64,000 nucleotides of DNA from Streptomyces litmocidini (GTDB lineage: Bacteria; Actinomycetota; Actinomycetes; Streptomycetales; Streptomycetaceae), in contig NZ_BMTQ01000005.1 of NCBI RefSeq assembly GCF_014649755.1, forward strand, positions 310,001-374,000, in the 5' to 3' direction. The notes below the pieces were generated by a model. That model did no database searches. It had not been told where the DNA came from and saw only the letters and a list, made by a program, of their open reading frames with translations. Positions 18,102 through 29,268 of the stretch are shown here, one piece after another; within the stretch, counting starts at the first letter, position 1, and each line of letters opens with the position of its first letter. A program made the position numbers and the translations under genes.

Positions 18102-19526
18102 TCAGGCGTCCCCGGTGGCGGCGAGGGCGCGGACGGCGTCCGCGAAGGCCTCGCCCCGCTTGTTGTAGTTGGTGAACATGTCCATCGAGGCGCAGGCCGG
18201 GGCGAGCAGGACCGTGTCTCCCGGACGGGCGAGCCGGGCCGCCTCGCGGACCGCCTCGGACATCGCCCCAGTGTCGGTCCGGTCGAGGTCCACCACCGGG
18301 ACCTCCGGGGCGTGTCGCGCCAGGGCTTCGCGGATCAGGGCGCGGTCGGCGCCGATCAGGACGGCCCCGCGCAGGCGCTTCGCCGACCGCTGGACGAGCT
18401 CGTCGAAGGTCGCGCCCTTGGCGAGGCCGCCGGCGATCCAGACGATCGGGTCGTAGGCGGCCAACGAGGCTTCGGCGGCGTGGGTGTTGGTGGCCTTGGA
18501 GTCGTCGACGTACGTGACTCCCTCGACCTCCTCGACCAGTTCGATGCGGTGCGGGTCGGGGCGGAAGGCCTTCAGGCCGTCCCGTACGGCCTTCGCCTCG
18601 ACGCCGAAGGCGCGCGCGAGGGCGGCCGCGGCGAGGGCGTTGGCGATGTTGTGCGGGGCCGGCGGCTGGACGTCGGAGACCTCGGCGAGCTCCTGGGCGT
18701 TCTTCTGCCGGTTCTCGACGAAGGCGCGGTCGACGAGGATGCCCTCGACGACGCCGAGCTGGGAGGGGCCGGGAGTGCCGAGGGTGAAGCCGATGGCCCG
18801 GCAGCCCTCCTCGACGTCGGCCTCGCGCACCAGGTCCTCGGTGACCTTGTCGGCGACGTTGTACACGCAGGCGACCTGGTTGCCCTCGTAGATCCGGCCC
18901 TTGTCGGCGGCGTACGCCTCCATGGAGCCGTGCCAGTCGAGGTGGTCGGGCGCCAGGTTGAGCACGGCGGCCGAGTGGGCGCGGACGGAGGGCGCCCAGT
19001 GGAGCTGGTAACTGGAGAGCTCGACCGCGAGGACGTCGTACTCCTCCTCGCCGAGCACCGCGTCGAGGAGCGAGACGCCGATGTTGCCGACGGCGGCGGT
19101 CCGCAGGCCCGCCGCCTCCAGGATCGAGGCGAGCATCCGCACGGTCGTGGTCTTGCCGTTGGTGCCGGTGACCGCGAGCCAGGGAGCCGCTCCGGGGCCG
19201 CGCAGGCGCCAGGCGAGCTCGACGTCGCCCCAGACCTCCACGCCCGCCTCGGCGGCGGCCGCGAAGAGGGGCTTGTCGGGCTGCCAGCCGGGAGTGGTGA
19301 CGATCAGCTCGGTGCCGGCCGGCAGGGTGGCCCCGTCGCCGAGGTGGACGGTGATGCCCTCCGCCTCCAGCTCCGCGGCCTGGGCCCGGGAGCGCTCGTC
19401 GTCGCCGTCGTTGACGACGGTCACGAGCGCGCCGCGGGCGTGCAGGACGCGGGCGGCCGGGATGCCGGAGACGCCGAGTCCCGCGACGGTGACCTTCTTG
19501 CCGTTCCAGTCGAGCTGTTCTGTCAC
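18102..19526 (-). CDS. murD: MurD, UDP-MurNAc-L-Ala:D-Glu ligase
   Basis: The protein has 474 residues from GTG 19526. It has an N-terminal Rossmann-like UDP domain ([17 protein letters not shown]), a central ATPase domain with GTNGKTTT, and a C-terminal ligand domain with DDSKATN and [11 protein letters not shown]. It adds D-Glu to UDP-MurNAc-L-Ala in the cytoplasm. The GTG overlaps the mraY stop as GTGA, which favours this start; an in-frame ATG at 19541 would add five residues. Confidence 0.96.
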   Translation of the reverse strand: MTEQLDWNGKKVTVAGLGVSGIPAARVLHARGALVTVVNDGDDERSRAQAAELEAEGITVHLGDGATLPAGTELIVTTPGWQPDKPLFAAAAEAGVEVWGDVELAWRLRGPGAAPWLAVTGTNGKTTTVRMLASILEAAGLRTAAVGNIGVSLLDAVLGEEEYDVLAVELSSYQLHWAPSVRAHSAAVLNLAPDHLDWHGSMEAYAADKGRIYEGNQVACVYNVADKVTEDLVREADVEEGCRAIGFTLGTPGPSQLGVVEGILVDRAFVENRQKNAQELAEVSDVQPPAPHNIANALAAAALARAFGVEAKAVRDGLKAFRPDPHRIELVEEVEGVTYVDDSKATNTHAAEASLAAYDPIVWIAGGLAKGATFDELVQRSAKRLRGAVLIGADRALIREALARHAPEVPVVDLDRTDTGAMSEAVREAARLARPGDTVLLAPACASMDMFTNYNKRGEAFADAVRALAATGDA

Positions 19527-20593
19527 TTTTCCGATGCCCATCCCGCGTAGAAGAGGCCCAGGCCCACGATCACGCACATGCCCTGGATGATCCAGAACCG
19601 GACGACGACCAGGACCTCGGACCACCCCTTGAGTTCGAAGTGGTGCTGGAGGGGTGCCATCCGGAAGACGCGCTTGCCGGTCATCTTGAACGAGCCGACC
19701 TGGATGACCACGGACATCGTGATCAGCACGAACAGGCCGCCGAGCAGGGCCAGCAGGAGCTCCGTACGGGAGCAGATGGCGAGACCGGCGAGGGCGCCGC
19801 CGAGGGCGAGCGAGCCGGTGTCGCCCATGAAGATCTTGGCGGGCGAGGTGTTCCACCAGAGGAAGCCGAAACAGGCTCCCATCAGCGCGGAGGCGACGAC
19901 CGCGAGGTCGAGCGGGTCGCGGACCTCGAAGCAGGCGTTGGGGTTGGTCAGCGTGATGGCGTTGGCGCAGGACTCCTGGAACTGCCAGAGCCCGATGAAG
20001 GTGTACGCGCCGAAGACCATCACCGAGGCGCCGGTGGCCAGACCGTCCAGACCGTCCGTCAGGTTCACGCCGTTGGACATGGCCAGGATCATGAAGAGCG
20101 CCCAGACCACGAAGAGCACCGGGCCGATGGCCCAGCCGAAGTCCGCGATGAAGGAGAGCTTCGTGGAGGCGGGGGTGAGCCCGCGCAGGTCCGCGAACTG
20201 CAGCGCGAGCACGGCGAAGGCGATGCCGACGATCAGCTGCCCGGCCATCTTCGCCTTGGCCCGCAGACCCAGCGACCGCTGCTTGACGATCTTGATGTAG
20301 TCGTCGAGGAAGCCCACCAGGCCCATGCCGGCCATGAGGAACAGCACCAGGACGCCCGAGTACGTCGGGTCCTCACCGGTGATGACCTTGGCCAGCGCGT
20401 ACGCGATGAGCGTGGCCAGGATGAAGGAGATGCCGCCCATGGTGGGCGTGCCCTTCTTCCCGGCGTGACCGCGCGGGCCGTCGTCCCGGATGAACTGCCC
20501 GTACCCCTTGCGGGCAAGGAGCTTGATCAGCAGCGGCGTGCCGATCAGGGTCAGGAAGAGCCCGATGGCCCCCGCGAAGAGGATCTGCCTCAT
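19523..20593 (-). CDS. mraY: MraY, phospho-MurNAc-pentapeptide translocase
   Basis: The protein has 356 residues and about ten membrane helices. Family motifs are [15 protein letters not shown] (Asp pair), [10 protein letters not shown] and [12 protein letters not shown] with the Mg-binding Asp, then [13 protein letters not shown]. It links UDP-MurNAc-pentapeptide to undecaprenyl phosphate to make lipid I. It overlaps murF by 4 bp (ATGA) and murD by 4 bp. The loop with [17 protein letters not shown] between helices is somewhat longer than in E. coli. Confidence 0.97.
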   Translation of the reverse strand: MRQILFAGAIGLFLTLIGTPLLIKLLARKGYGQFIRDDGPRGHAGKKGTPTMGGISFILATLIAYALAKVITGEDPTYSGVLVLFLMAGMGLVGFLDDYIKIVKQRSLGLRAKAKMAGQLIVGIAFAVLALQFADLRGLTPASTKLSFIADFGWAIGPVLFVVWALFMILAMSNGVNLTDGLDGLATGASVMVFGAYTFIGLWQFQESCANAITLTNPNACFEVRDPLDLAVVASALMGACFGFLWWNTSPAKIFMGDTGSLALGGALAGLAICSRTELLLALLGGLFVLITMSVVIQVGSFKMTGKRVFRMAPLQHHFELKGWSEVLVVVRFWIIQGMCVIVGLGLFYAGWASEK

Positions 20594-22014
20594 CGGCCGG
20601 TGACCTCGCCCTCGGTGTCGAGGAGCGCCAGCGCGACCTGTTCGAGACCGACCGACCTGGAAGCCTTCACAAGGACGACGTCCCCCGGGCGCAGCTCACT
20701 GCGCAACAGGTCGACAGCCGCCTGCGCGTCGGACACGTGCACCGACTCCTCACCCCACGAACCCTCGTTATATGCGCCCAGTTGCAGCCAGGACGCTTCC
20801 CTGCCCCCGACCGCGACGAGCTTGCTGACGTTGAGCCGGACGGCGAGCCGTCCGACCGCGTCGTGCTCGACGAGCGATGCGTCACCGAGCTCGGCCATCT
20901 TGCCGAGCACCGCCCACGTACGAGCCCCTCGGGCCTGTGCGGCCCTGCCCATGGCCGCGAGCGCGCGCAGGGCGGCTCGCATGGACTCGGGGTTCGCGTT
21001 GTAGGCGTCGTTGACGATCGTCACGCCGTCCGGACGCTCGGTGACCTCCATGCGCCAGCGCGACAGGGTGCCGGCCTCGGAGAGCGCGGTGGCGATCTCT
21101 TCGACGGGCATGCCCAGCTCGTGCGCGACGGCGGCCGCTGCGAGCGCGTTCGACACGTGGTGCTCACCGTACAGGCGCAAGGTCACGTCGCTGCACCCGG
21201 TGGGTGTGTGAAGCCTGAAAGAAGGCTGTCCGAGCTCTGTGAGGTGGACGTTCTCGGCCCGTACGGCCGCTTCGTCCGCTTCGCCGAACAGGGTCACGCG
21301 GGCCTCGGTGCGGCTCGCCATGGCCCGGACGAGCGGATCGTCGGCGTTGAGGACCGCGATCCCTCCCTCCTCTGCGGACGGCAGGGACTCGACGAGCTCG
21401 CCCTTCGCCTGGGCGATCTGCTCCCGGCCGCCGAACTCGCCGATGTGGGCGGTGCCCACGTTGAGGACGAGGCCGATGCGGGGCGGGGTGAGTTCCGTGA
21501 GGTAGCGGATGTGGCCGATTCCGCGGGCACCCATCTCCAGGACCAGGTGCCGGGTCTCGTCGCTCGCGCGGAGCGCCGTGAGCGGCAGGCCGATCTCGTT
21601 GTTGAGCGACCCGGGCGTCCACACGGTGGGCGCGTGCCGGTCGAGGACCTGGGCGATCAGGTCCTTCGTGGAGGTCTTGCCGGCCGAGCCGGTGAGGGCG
21701 ACGACATCGGTGCCGAGCCGTTCCACGACCGCGCGGGCGAGGGCCCCCAACGCGTTCTGGACGTCGTCGACGACGATGGCGGGGACGCCGACGGGCCGGG
21801 CGGCGAGCACGGCCGCCGCTCCCGCCGCGACGGCGCGCTCCGCGTAGTCGTGGCCGTCGACGCGCTCGCCGGCGAAGGCCACGAAGAGGCTGCCGGCCCG
21901 CACCTCGCGGGAGTCGATGACGACGGGCCCGGTGATCCGGGTGGCCGGATCCGGTATGTCGTGCGCCTGCCCGCCGACGATTTCGGCGATCTCGGCGAGG
22001 GAGAGGGCGATCAC
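20590..22014 (-). CDS. murF: MurF, D-Ala-D-Ala-adding ligase
   Basis: The protein has 474 residues. It has the Mur ligase three-domain plan, with ATP loop GSAGKTSTK, central [13 protein letters not shown], and C-terminal [11 protein letters not shown] and LGKMAELG. It adds D-Ala-D-Ala to the UDP-MurNAc tripeptide. The start GTG at 22014 lies 4 bp after the murE stop and has AGGG 8 nt upstream. No ddl gene is present in the window, so D-Ala-D-Ala must come from elsewhere. Confidence 0.96.
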   Translation of the reverse strand: MIALSLAEIAEIVGGQAHDIPDPATRITGPVVIDSREVRAGSLFVAFAGERVDGHDYAERAVAAGAAAVLAARPVGVPAIVVDDVQNALGALARAVVERLGTDVVALTGSAGKTSTKDLIAQVLDRHAPTVWTPGSLNNEIGLPLTALRASDETRHLVLEMGARGIGHIRYLTELTPPRIGLVLNVGTAHIGEFGGREQIAQAKGELVESLPSAEEGGIAVLNADDPLVRAMASRTEARVTLFGEADEAAVRAENVHLTELGQPSFRLHTPTGCSDVTLRLYGEHHVSNALAAAAVAHELGMPVEEIATALSEAGTLSRWRMEVTERPDGVTIVNDAYNANPESMRAALRALAAMGRAAQARGARTWAVLGKMAELGDASLVEHDAVGRLAVRLNVSKLVAVGGREASWLQLGAYNEGSWGEESVHVSDAQAAVDLLRSELRPGDVVLVKASRSVGLEQVALALLDTEGEVTGR

Positions 22015-22018
22015 TGCT

Positions 22019-23692
22019 TCATCCCTGACTGTTCTCGTGACGGTGTGCGTCCTGCTGGCTCTGCTGGCTGAGAATCGCCGCGCGCAGGACCTCGCGGTCG
22101 TCGAAGGGGCGGACGACCCCGGCGGTCTCCTGGCCCTGCTCGTGGCCCTTGCCGGCGACCAGGACGGTGTCGCCGGGCCGTGCGCGGGCGACGGCGGCGG
22201 CGATGGCGGCGGCCCTGTCGGGTTCGACGAGGACGTGGCCGCGCTCCTGCTCCGGCACCTCGACGGCACCGGCGAGCATGGCTCCGAGGATCGCCAGGGG
22301 GTCCTCGGAGCGGGGGTTGTCGGAGGTCAGGACGGCGGTGTCGGCGAGCCGGGCGGCGGCGGCGCCCATCGGGCCGCGTTTGGTGGTGTCCCGGTCGCCG
22401 CCGCAGCCGATGACCACGTGCAGCCGGCCCTCGGTGACCTCGCGCAGGGAGCGGAGGACCGATTCGACGGCGTCCGTCTTGTGCGCGTAGTCGACGACCG
22501 CGAGGTACGGCTGGCCGGCGTCGACCCGCTCCAGGCGGCCCGGGACGCCGGGGACGGCGGCGACGCCCTCGGCCGCGGCCTTCGGGTCCAGGCCGGCGGC
22601 GGCGAGGGTGGCGATCGCGGCGAGGGTGTTGGCGACGTTGAACGGGCCGGGCAGCGGGGCGGTGGCGGAGATCCGCTCGCCCTCGGGCCCGACGGCGGTG
22701 AAGGTCGAGTCGTGGGAGCCGAGGACGAGGTCCTCGGCCCGCCAGTCGGCCTCGGCGCGGCCCTCGGCGGAGAAGGTGACGACCGGGACGGTGGCCTCCG
22801 AAGCCAGCCTGCGGCCGTACGCGTCGTCGAGGTTGACCACGCCCAGGCGGCTGCGCTCGGGCGTGAAGAGCCCGGCCTTGGCCTGGAAGTAGTCCTCCAT
22901 GTCGGAGTGGAACTCCATGTGTTCCGGGCTGAGGTTGTTGAAGACGGCGACGTCGAAGACGCAGCCGTCGACCCGGCCGAGGACCAGGGCGTGGCTGGAG
23001 ACCTCCATGGCGACGGCCTCGACGCCCCGCTCGCGCATGACGGCGAAGAGCGCCTGGAGGTCGGTGGCCTCGGGCGTGGTGCGCTCGGACTTGATGCGCT
23101 CGTCGCCGATCCGCATCTCGACGGTGCCGACGAGACCGGTCCTCCGTCCGGAGCCGCGCAGGCCGCCCTCCACCAGGTAGGCGGTGGTGGTCTTGCCGGA
23201 GGTGCCGGTGATGCCGATCTGGAGGAGGTCCTCGCCGGGACTCCCGTAGATCGCGGCCGCGAGTTCGCCCATCCGGCCCCGCGGGTTCTCCACGACGAGG
23301 ACCGGGAGGCCGGTCGTGGCGGCGCGCTCGGCGCCCGCCGGGTCGGTGAGGATCGCGGCGGCGCCGAGTTCGGCGGCCTGGGCGACGAAGTCCGCTCCGT
23401 GCGTGCGGGCGCCGGGCAGGGCCGCGTACACGTCCCCGGGGCGCACGGCCCGCGAGTCGTGCGTGATGCCCGAGATCTCGGCGGCCCGCGGGGCGTCGAC
23501 CCCGAGCCGTGCGGCCAGGTCGCCCAGGGGTGTCGGGCGGACCTGCTCCGGCCGGGGTGGGGTGTTTCGGTACTGATCAGCGTGTGGCACGGCGGTGAGC
23601 GTACCGGGCGCACCCTGTGCGGGGCCAAAAGAGCCCGGGGCCTCGCCGGAGTTCGATTTCCGGTTCCCGGAATGGGGGGTGATGGTTGTCAC
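22019..23692 (-). CDS. murE: MurE, UDP-MurNAc-tripeptide synthetase (DAP-adding)
   Basis: The protein has 557 residues, longer than usual owing to a loose N-terminal extension of about 50 residues. It has the ATP site GITGTSGKTTTAYL, EVSSHAL, and SDNPRSEDP. DNPR is the motif of enzymes that add diaminopimelate; Streptomyces uses the LL isomer. The start is GTG at 23692, with GGGAG upstream and a 16-bp gap from ftsI. A shorter start near the VRPTPLGDLAARLG stretch cannot be excluded. Confidence 0.95.
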   Translation of the reverse strand: MTTITPHSGNRKSNSGEAPGSFGPAQGAPGTLTAVPHADQYRNTPPRPEQVRPTPLGDLAARLGVDAPRAAEISGITHDSRAVRPGDVYAALPGARTHGADFVAQAAELGAAAILTDPAGAERAATTGLPVLVVENPRGRMGELAAAIYGSPGEDLLQIGITGTSGKTTTAYLVEGGLRGSGRRTGLVGTVEMRIGDERIKSERTTPEATDLQALFAVMRERGVEAVAMEVSSHALVLGRVDGCVFDVAVFNNLSPEHMEFHSDMEDYFQAKAGLFTPERSRLGVVNLDDAYGRRLASEATVPVVTFSAEGRAEADWRAEDLVLGSHDSTFTAVGPEGERISATAPLPGPFNVANTLAAIATLAAAGLDPKAAAEGVAAVPGVPGRLERVDAGQPYLAVVDYAHKTDAVESVLRSLREVTEGRLHVVIGCGGDRDTTKRGPMGAAAARLADTAVLTSDNPRSEDPLAILGAMLAGAVEVPEQERGHVLVEPDRAAAIAAAVARARPGDTVLVAGKGHEQGQETAGVVRPFDDREVLRAAILSQQSQQDAHRHENSQG

Positions 23693-23708
23693 TGGTGCTC
23701 CCGGAGTG

Positions 23709-25694
23709 TCACGGGGTGGGTTCGAAGTCGACCGGCAGTCGGGCGGGTGCGCTGCCCGTCGGTGCTACGTGGAGGGTCTTGAGGGCGAACTCCATGACCT
23801 TCTTGTAGATGGGTCCGCAGATCTGGCCGCCGAAGTAGTTGCCCTTGGTGGGGTTCTGGATGGCGCAGTAGACGGTGACGCGGGGCTGGTCGGCGGGGGC
23901 GAAGCCGGCGAAGGAGGCGGTGTAGCCCTTGTAGCGGCCGAGTTCGGGGTCGACGCGGTTGGCGGTGCCGGTCTTGCCCGCGACGCGGTAGCCGGGGATC
24001 GCGGCCTTGTTGCCGGTGCCGTCCTCGTCGTCGACGACGGACTCCAGCATCTGCGCGAGGGACTTGGCCGTCTTCTCGCTGACGACCCGGGACTCCTTGG
24101 GCGCGGGGGCCGCGGTGAAGCGCCCGTCGGGGCCCTTGGTGCCGCGGACGAGGGTCGGTTCGATCCGTACGCCTCCGTTGGCGATGGTCGAGTAGACGGA
24201 GGCGGCCTGCATGGCGCTGACGGAGAGGCCCTGGCCGAAGGGGATCGTGTACTGCTGCGAGGTGGACCAGTCCTGCGGTTTGGCGAGGATGCCGGGGGTC
24301 TCCCCCGGGTAGTGGAGGCCGGTGGGGCTGCCGATGCCGAACTTGCGCAGGTAGGAGTGGAGGATCCGGTTGGACTCGGCCTGGGTGGCGCCGAGCCGGC
24401 CGGTGGCGAGGATGGTGCCGATGTTGCTGGACCGGGCGAGGACTCCGTTGAGCGTCAGGTACCAGGTCTTGTGGTCGACGTCGTCCTTGAAGAGCCGGTC
24501 GCCGCGGTGGAGCCGGTTGGGGACGGTGACGTGGGTGTCGGGGGCGGCCTTGCCCTCCTCCAGGACGGCGGCCATGGACATGATCTTGCTGGTGGAGCCG
24601 GGCTCGTAGGCGTCCTGGAGGGCGGCGTTGCCCATGGCGGCGGCGTTGGCGGCGGAGAGGTCGTTGGGGTCGAAGCCGGGGGCGTTGGCCATGGCGAGGA
24701 CCTCGCCGGTGCGGGTGTCCTGGACGATGACGTAGCCGCGGTCGGCCTTCGACCTGCGGACCTGGTCGCTGATGGCCTGCTGGGCGGCCCACTGGATGTC
24801 CCGGTCGATGGTGAGCTCGATGTCGGAGCCGGGGACGGCGGGGGTGCCCTGGGAGCCGGCGGTGGGGACCTGCCGGCCGCCGGAGGCGGTGAAGCGGATC
24901 TTCCCGTCCCGGCCGGCGAGTTCGGGGTCGAGCATGGACTCCAGGCCGCCGGCGCCGCGGCCCTCGGCGTTGACGTACCCCAGTATCCCGGCGGCGAGCT
25001 CGCCGTTCGGGTACACGCGCTTGGTGCTGGGCTCGCTGAGGATGCCGCCGAGGAGGTTGATCCCGTTCCCGCCGACGGCCTGGGCCTTCTGCCCGTAGAC
25101 CCGCTTCAGGTCCTTGATCTGGTTCCAGACCTGGGGGGTCTGCTTGCGGGCGAGCAGGGTGTAGCGGGACTTGGGGGTGCGGAGCTTCTTCGCGAGCTCG
25201 GCCGGCTCCTTGCCGAGGATGGGGGCGAGGAGGGCGGCGGCCTGCTCGGGGGCGTCGGCGGTCTTCGACTCCTCGCGGGTGAAGAGCTTGGGGTCGGCGG
25301 TGATGTCGTACGCGTCGACGCTGGCGGCGAGCGCGATGCCGTTGCGGTCGGTGATCTCGCCCCGCTCGGCGGAGAGCGTGTACTCCTGGAAACGGTACTT
25401 GTCGGCCTTGGCGGCGTACGCGCCGGCGTCGACGGCCTGGACCTGGAGCAGCCGCACGACGAAGACCAGCATGACGAGGGTCAGGCCGAGGGAGATCAGG
25501 CGCAGCCGGGGCCGGGGGCTGCCCAGCCGGATGGTGCGGGGCTGCCGGGCGGCGGGCCGCCGCTTCGCGGCCGGGCGCGGGGCGGGGCGGGACGGGCGGG
25601 CTCCGGGCGTCCGGGCCCCGGCGGAGGCGGGCCGGGGGCGTGCGGGCCGGGCGGGGCCCGGGACGCGGCGGCCCGGGGGCTCCTTGGGAGGCAC
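23709..25694 (-). CDS. ftsI: FtsI/PBP3, class B septal transpeptidase
   Basis: The protein has 661 residues. A Pro/Arg/Ala-rich cytoplasmic tail of about 60 residues leads to one membrane helix (about 63-85), a dimerisation domain and a penicillin-binding domain. The active-site motif STSK has Ser367 as nucleophile. SSN (ARSSNIGT) and KTGT (AGKTGTANR) are present. It cross-links septal peptidoglycan as partner of FtsW. The start GTG at 25694 has AGGTGA upstream and lies 6 bp after the ftsL stop. The long basic tail is typical of Streptomyces. Confidence 0.96.
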   Translation of the reverse strand: MPPKEPPGRRVPGPARPARPRPASAGARTPGARPSRPAPRPAAKRRPAARQPRTIRLGSPRPRLRLISLGLTLVMLVFVVRLLQVQAVDAGAYAAKADKYRFQEYTLSAERGEITDRNGIALAASVDAYDITADPKLFTREESKTADAPEQAAALLAPILGKEPAELAKKLRTPKSRYTLLARKQTPQVWNQIKDLKRVYGQKAQAVGGNGINLLGGILSEPSTKRVYPNGELAAGILGYVNAEGRGAGGLESMLDPELAGRDGKIRFTASGGRQVPTAGSQGTPAVPGSDIELTIDRDIQWAAQQAISDQVRRSKADRGYVIVQDTRTGEVLAMANAPGFDPNDLSAANAAAMGNAALQDAYEPGSTSKIMSMAAVLEEGKAAPDTHVTVPNRLHRGDRLFKDDVDHKTWYLTLNGVLARSSNIGTILATGRLGATQAESNRILHSYLRKFGIGSPTGLHYPGETPGILAKPQDWSTSQQYTIPFGQGLSVSAMQAASVYSTIANGGVRIEPTLVRGTKGPDGRFTAAPAPKESRVVSEKTAKSLAQMLESVVDDEDGTGNKAAIPGYRVAGKTGTANRVDPELGRYKGYTASFAGFAPADQPRVTVYCAIQNPTKGNYFGGQICGPIYKKVMEFALKTLHVAPTGSAPARLPVDFEPTP

Positions 25695-25700
25695 TCGCGG

Positions 25701-26321
25701 TCACCTGCCGGTCTGTGTCGGTGCGGGTACGGTCACTGGGGGCGCGGGTACCGGGCCCGTCCCCGCCCGGCGGTCCTGGGCGTCCGGCCCCGGGCCGGCG
25801 GGGCTCCCGTCGGCGGGGAAAGCGCCGGTGGGACCCGTGCCGGTGTCCGCCGGGCCGCCGAACGTGCGGAGGGCCGTCGAGGCGTCGGTCCGGGTGGCGG
25901 ACGGGGTCCCCGGGGCACCGGTGCCGGCCGACGGCTTCGGGGTCGGCTTGGGGGCGACCGCGACCGAGGGTTCGCCCAGGACCCTGCCGTCCGGACCGAG
26001 GAAGGCGGGGCTGCCGCCGGGGACCATGCCGAGCTTGCGGGCCCGCCGCTCCAGGGCGTCGGGGGCCGCGTAGTCGTCGACGTCCCGCTGGAGGGCCTGC
26101 TCCTCGTCGGTGAGCTCGGTGGTCTTGTCCTTGAGCTCGTTCAGCTTGAAGGAGCCCTGGTTGAGGGCCGAGTTCAGCAGGAGCAGGGTGATCAGCCCGC
26201 CGCCGAGCAGGACGACGACGAGCAGGACGAAGGGGGTGCGGGCGGCCGAGCTGGGCCCCGACGGCATGAGCCGGCCGAGCTGCGCGGCCCGCCCTTTGAG
26301 GGGCCCCTTCGCCGTGCTCAC
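25701..26321 (-). CDS. ftsL: FtsL-like septum formation protein with Pro/Thr-rich tail
   Basis: The protein has 206 residues. One membrane helix (about 30-54, [19 protein letters not shown]) is followed by a short coiled coil with [24 protein letters not shown] and the [12 protein letters not shown] motif common to FtsL/DivIC proteins. Residues about 120-206 are a low-complexity Pro/Thr/Gly/Ala tail outside the membrane. Position between rsmH and ftsI identifies it. GTG 26321 overlaps the rsmH stop as GTGA. Confidence 0.9.
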   Translation of the reverse strand: MSTAKGPLKGRAAQLGRLMPSGPSSAARTPFVLLVVVLLGGGLITLLLLNSALNQGSFKLNELKDKTTELTDEEQALQRDVDDYAAPDALERRARKLGMVPGGSPAFLGPDGRVLGEPSVAVAPKPTPKPSAGTGAPGTPSATRTDASTALRTFGGPADTGTGPTGAFPADGSPAGPGPDAQDRRAGTGPVPAPPVTVPAPTQTGR

Positions 26322-27274
26322 TGGACGTCTTCCCGGATGCGCTCGACGCCCCGGAGCCGGGCGGGGGCGGCGCGCCGGTTCTCGGCGACCTCCTCCTCCG
26401 TGGGCAGCTCGGCGCCCCGGGTGAGCAGCTTCAGCCGGGGCTGGTACTTCTCGGGGACGACCGGCAGTCCGGGCGGGGCGGTGGTCGCCGCGCCGGCCGC
26501 GAAGACGCCCTTGACGATCCGGTCCTCCAGGGACTGGTACGAGAGGACGACGACCCGGCCGCCGACGGCGAGGGCCTTCACGGCCGCCGGGATGGCCTTC
26601 TCGACGCTTTCGAGCTCGTGGTTGACCTCGATGCGCAGGGCCTGGAAGGTCCGCTTGGCCGGGTTGCCGCCGGTGCGCTTGGCGGCCTGCGGCAGGGCGT
26701 CGCGGATGAGCTCGACGAGCCGGGCGCTGTGGGTGAAGGGCTCCTTCTCGCGCTCGCGCACGATCGCGGAGACGATCCGCTTGGCCTGCTTCTCCTCGCC
26801 GTACGCGCGCAGGATCCGGACCAGCTCGCCCGCCGGGTAGGTGTTGAGGACCTCGGCCGCGCTGATGCCGGCCGTCTGGTCCATGCGCATGTCGAGCGGG
26901 GCGTCCTGGGCGTAGGCGAAGCCGCGGTCGGCCTCGTCCAGCTGCATGGAGGAGACGCCCAGGTCGAAGAGGACGCCGTCCACCTTCGGGATGCCGAGCC
27001 GGTCGAGGACCTCGGGCAGCTCGTCGTACACGGCGTGGACGAGGGTGGCCCGGTCCCCGTACCGGGCGAGTCGCTCGCCGGAGAGCCGCAGGGCCTCCTT
27101 GTCGCGGTCGAGGGCGACGAGCCGCGCCTCGGGGAACCGCTCCAGCAGGGCCTCGCTGTGGCCGCCGAGGCCCAGGGTGCAGTCGACGACGACCGCGCCG
27201 GGGCGCTGCAGTGCGGGGGCCAACATGTCCAGGCACCGCTGGAGCATCACCGGGACGTGTCGGTCGTTGCTCAA
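26318..27274 (-). CDS. rsmH: RsmH (MraW), 16S rRNA m4C1402 methyltransferase
   Basis: The protein has 318 residues. It has the SAM-binding motif [27 protein letters not shown], a helical insertion domain, and [13 protein letters not shown] near the C-terminus. It N4-methylates C1402 of 16S rRNA in the decoding centre. It is the first gene of the dcw cluster here; mraZ, which precedes it in many bacteria, is absent. The start is a TTG at 27274 with AGAGGG about 5 nt upstream. A promoter lies about 125 bp upstream. Confidence 0.94.
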   Translation of the reverse strand: MSNDRHVPVMLQRCLDMLAPALQRPGAVVVDCTLGLGGHSEALLERFPEARLVALDRDKEALRLSGERLARYGDRATLVHAVYDELPEVLDRLGIPKVDGVLFDLGVSSMQLDEADRGFAYAQDAPLDMRMDQTAGISAAEVLNTYPAGELVRILRAYGEEKQAKRIVSAIVREREKEPFTHSARLVELIRDALPQAAKRTGGNPAKRTFQALRIEVNHELESVEKAIPAAVKALAVGGRVVVLSYQSLEDRIVKGVFAAGAATTAPPGLPVVPEKYQPRLKLLTRGAELPTEEEVAENRRAAPARLRGVERIREDVQ

Positions 27275-27397
27275 TGCGCCCTCTCAGGTCCGGCGCGGAG
27301 GCACGTACCGCGGGCGGAGGCCGAGCCGGAGGTACCGCCGCACACACGGGGGGAGAAACCGCGGGAAATCGCTCGTTGTCTCCGTGAACTCCGCGTC

Positions 27398-27426
27398 ACT
27401 TTAGTCCACGGGACCCGCCGGTCAAT
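27398..27426 (-). promoter_or_regulatory. Probable main promoter of the dcw cluster
   Basis: On the minus strand TTGACC (27420-27425) and TAAAGT (27398-27403) are 16 bp apart; shifting the -35 by one base to ATTGAC gives 17 bp. The leader to the rsmH TTG would be about 117 nt. The rest of the 326-bp rsmH-carbonic anhydrase gap holds a palindrome at 27462-27478 (arms GTCCGGA and TCCGGAC) and a Crp-type box. Confidence 0.55.
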
Positions 27427-27511
27427 CAACCGACTGGCGCGTCGCCCGGCACCGGCGGCCGGTCCGGACGTTCCGGACGGCTCACCCGTTCGGGGGCGGA
27501 GCCGCCACGTC

Positions 27512-27527
27512 TGTGACGTGGGTCACA
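27512..27527. promoter_or_regulatory. Crp-type binding site
   Basis: TGTGACGTGGGTCACA matches TGTGA-N6-TCACA exactly and also the Streptomyces Crp pattern GTG-N6-G-N-CAC. It lies 74 bp before the downstream ATG of the carbonic anhydrase and about 90 bp upstream of the dcw -35, so either side could be controlled. Confidence 0.55.
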
Positions 27528-27600
27528 ACAACACCCATTGAGGTTCTTTGTCCCCTCTCACAGCAGGCCCGGAAAGCCCGTGACCATTAACGTCGGAACC

Positions 27601-28140
27601 ATGTCGACCTCCGCGCACCCCTCCGCCGACGTCATACCCGCCGCCCCCACGGTCACCGACCGCCTCGTCGAGGCCAACGCCCGCTACGCCTCCGACTTCA
27701 CCGACCCGGGAATGGACGCGCGGCCCGTGCTGCGCGTCGCCGTCGTCGCCTGCATGGACGCCCGTCTCGACCTGCACGCGGCCCTCGGCCTCGAACTCGG
27801 CGACTGCCACACCATCCGCAACGCGGGCGGCGTGGTCACCGACGACGTGATCCGGTCGCTCACCATCAGCCAGCGCGCCCTCGGCACCCGCAGCGTGATG
27901 CTGGTGCACCACACGAACTGCGGTCTCGAGTCGCTCACCGAGGACTTCCGGCACGAGCTGGAGGACGAGGTCGGCCAGCGCCCGGCCTGGGCCGTCGAGG
28001 CCTTCCGTGACGTCGACCAGGACGTCCGGCAGTCGATGCAGCGGGTGCGGACCTCCCCCTTCCTGCTGCACTCCGACGACGTCCGCGGCTTCGTCTTCGA
28101 CGTCACGACCGGCCTGCTGCGCGAGATCGACCCGGCGTAA
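27601..28140 (+). CDS. Beta-class carbonic anhydrase
   Basis: The protein has 179 residues. Zinc-site residues fit the beta class: Cys51 and the Asp53-Arg55 dyad in CMDAR, then His104 and Cys107 in HHTNC. It interconverts CO2 and bicarbonate in the cytoplasm, which would supply bicarbonate for fatty-acid and nucleotide synthesis. It is a short form, as seen in mycobacterial and Streptomyces relatives. An in-frame GTG at 27580 would add seven residues; the ATG is preferred because the extra residues are not family-like. A Crp-type box sits upstream. Confidence 0.88.
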   Translation: MSTSAHPSADVIPAAPTVTDRLVEANARYASDFTDPGMDARPVLRVAVVACMDARLDLHAALGLELGDCHTIRNAGGVVTDDVIRSLTISQRALGTRSVMLVHHTNCGLESLTEDFRHELEDEVGQRPAWAVEAFRDVDQDVRQSMQRVRTSPFLLHSDDVRGFVFDVTTGLLREIDPA

Positions 28141-28251
28141 CCAGTCAAACCCCGGCATTTCCCTCCCACTTGCCCGCAGCCAAGTGACACGGCCCCGCCG
28201 CGCCAACCAGAATGCCCGGACGACAGTTCCGAAAGGCCGAGGAGGGCCGGG

Positions 28252-29267
<1,016 letters not shown>

Positions 29268-29268
<1 letters not shown>

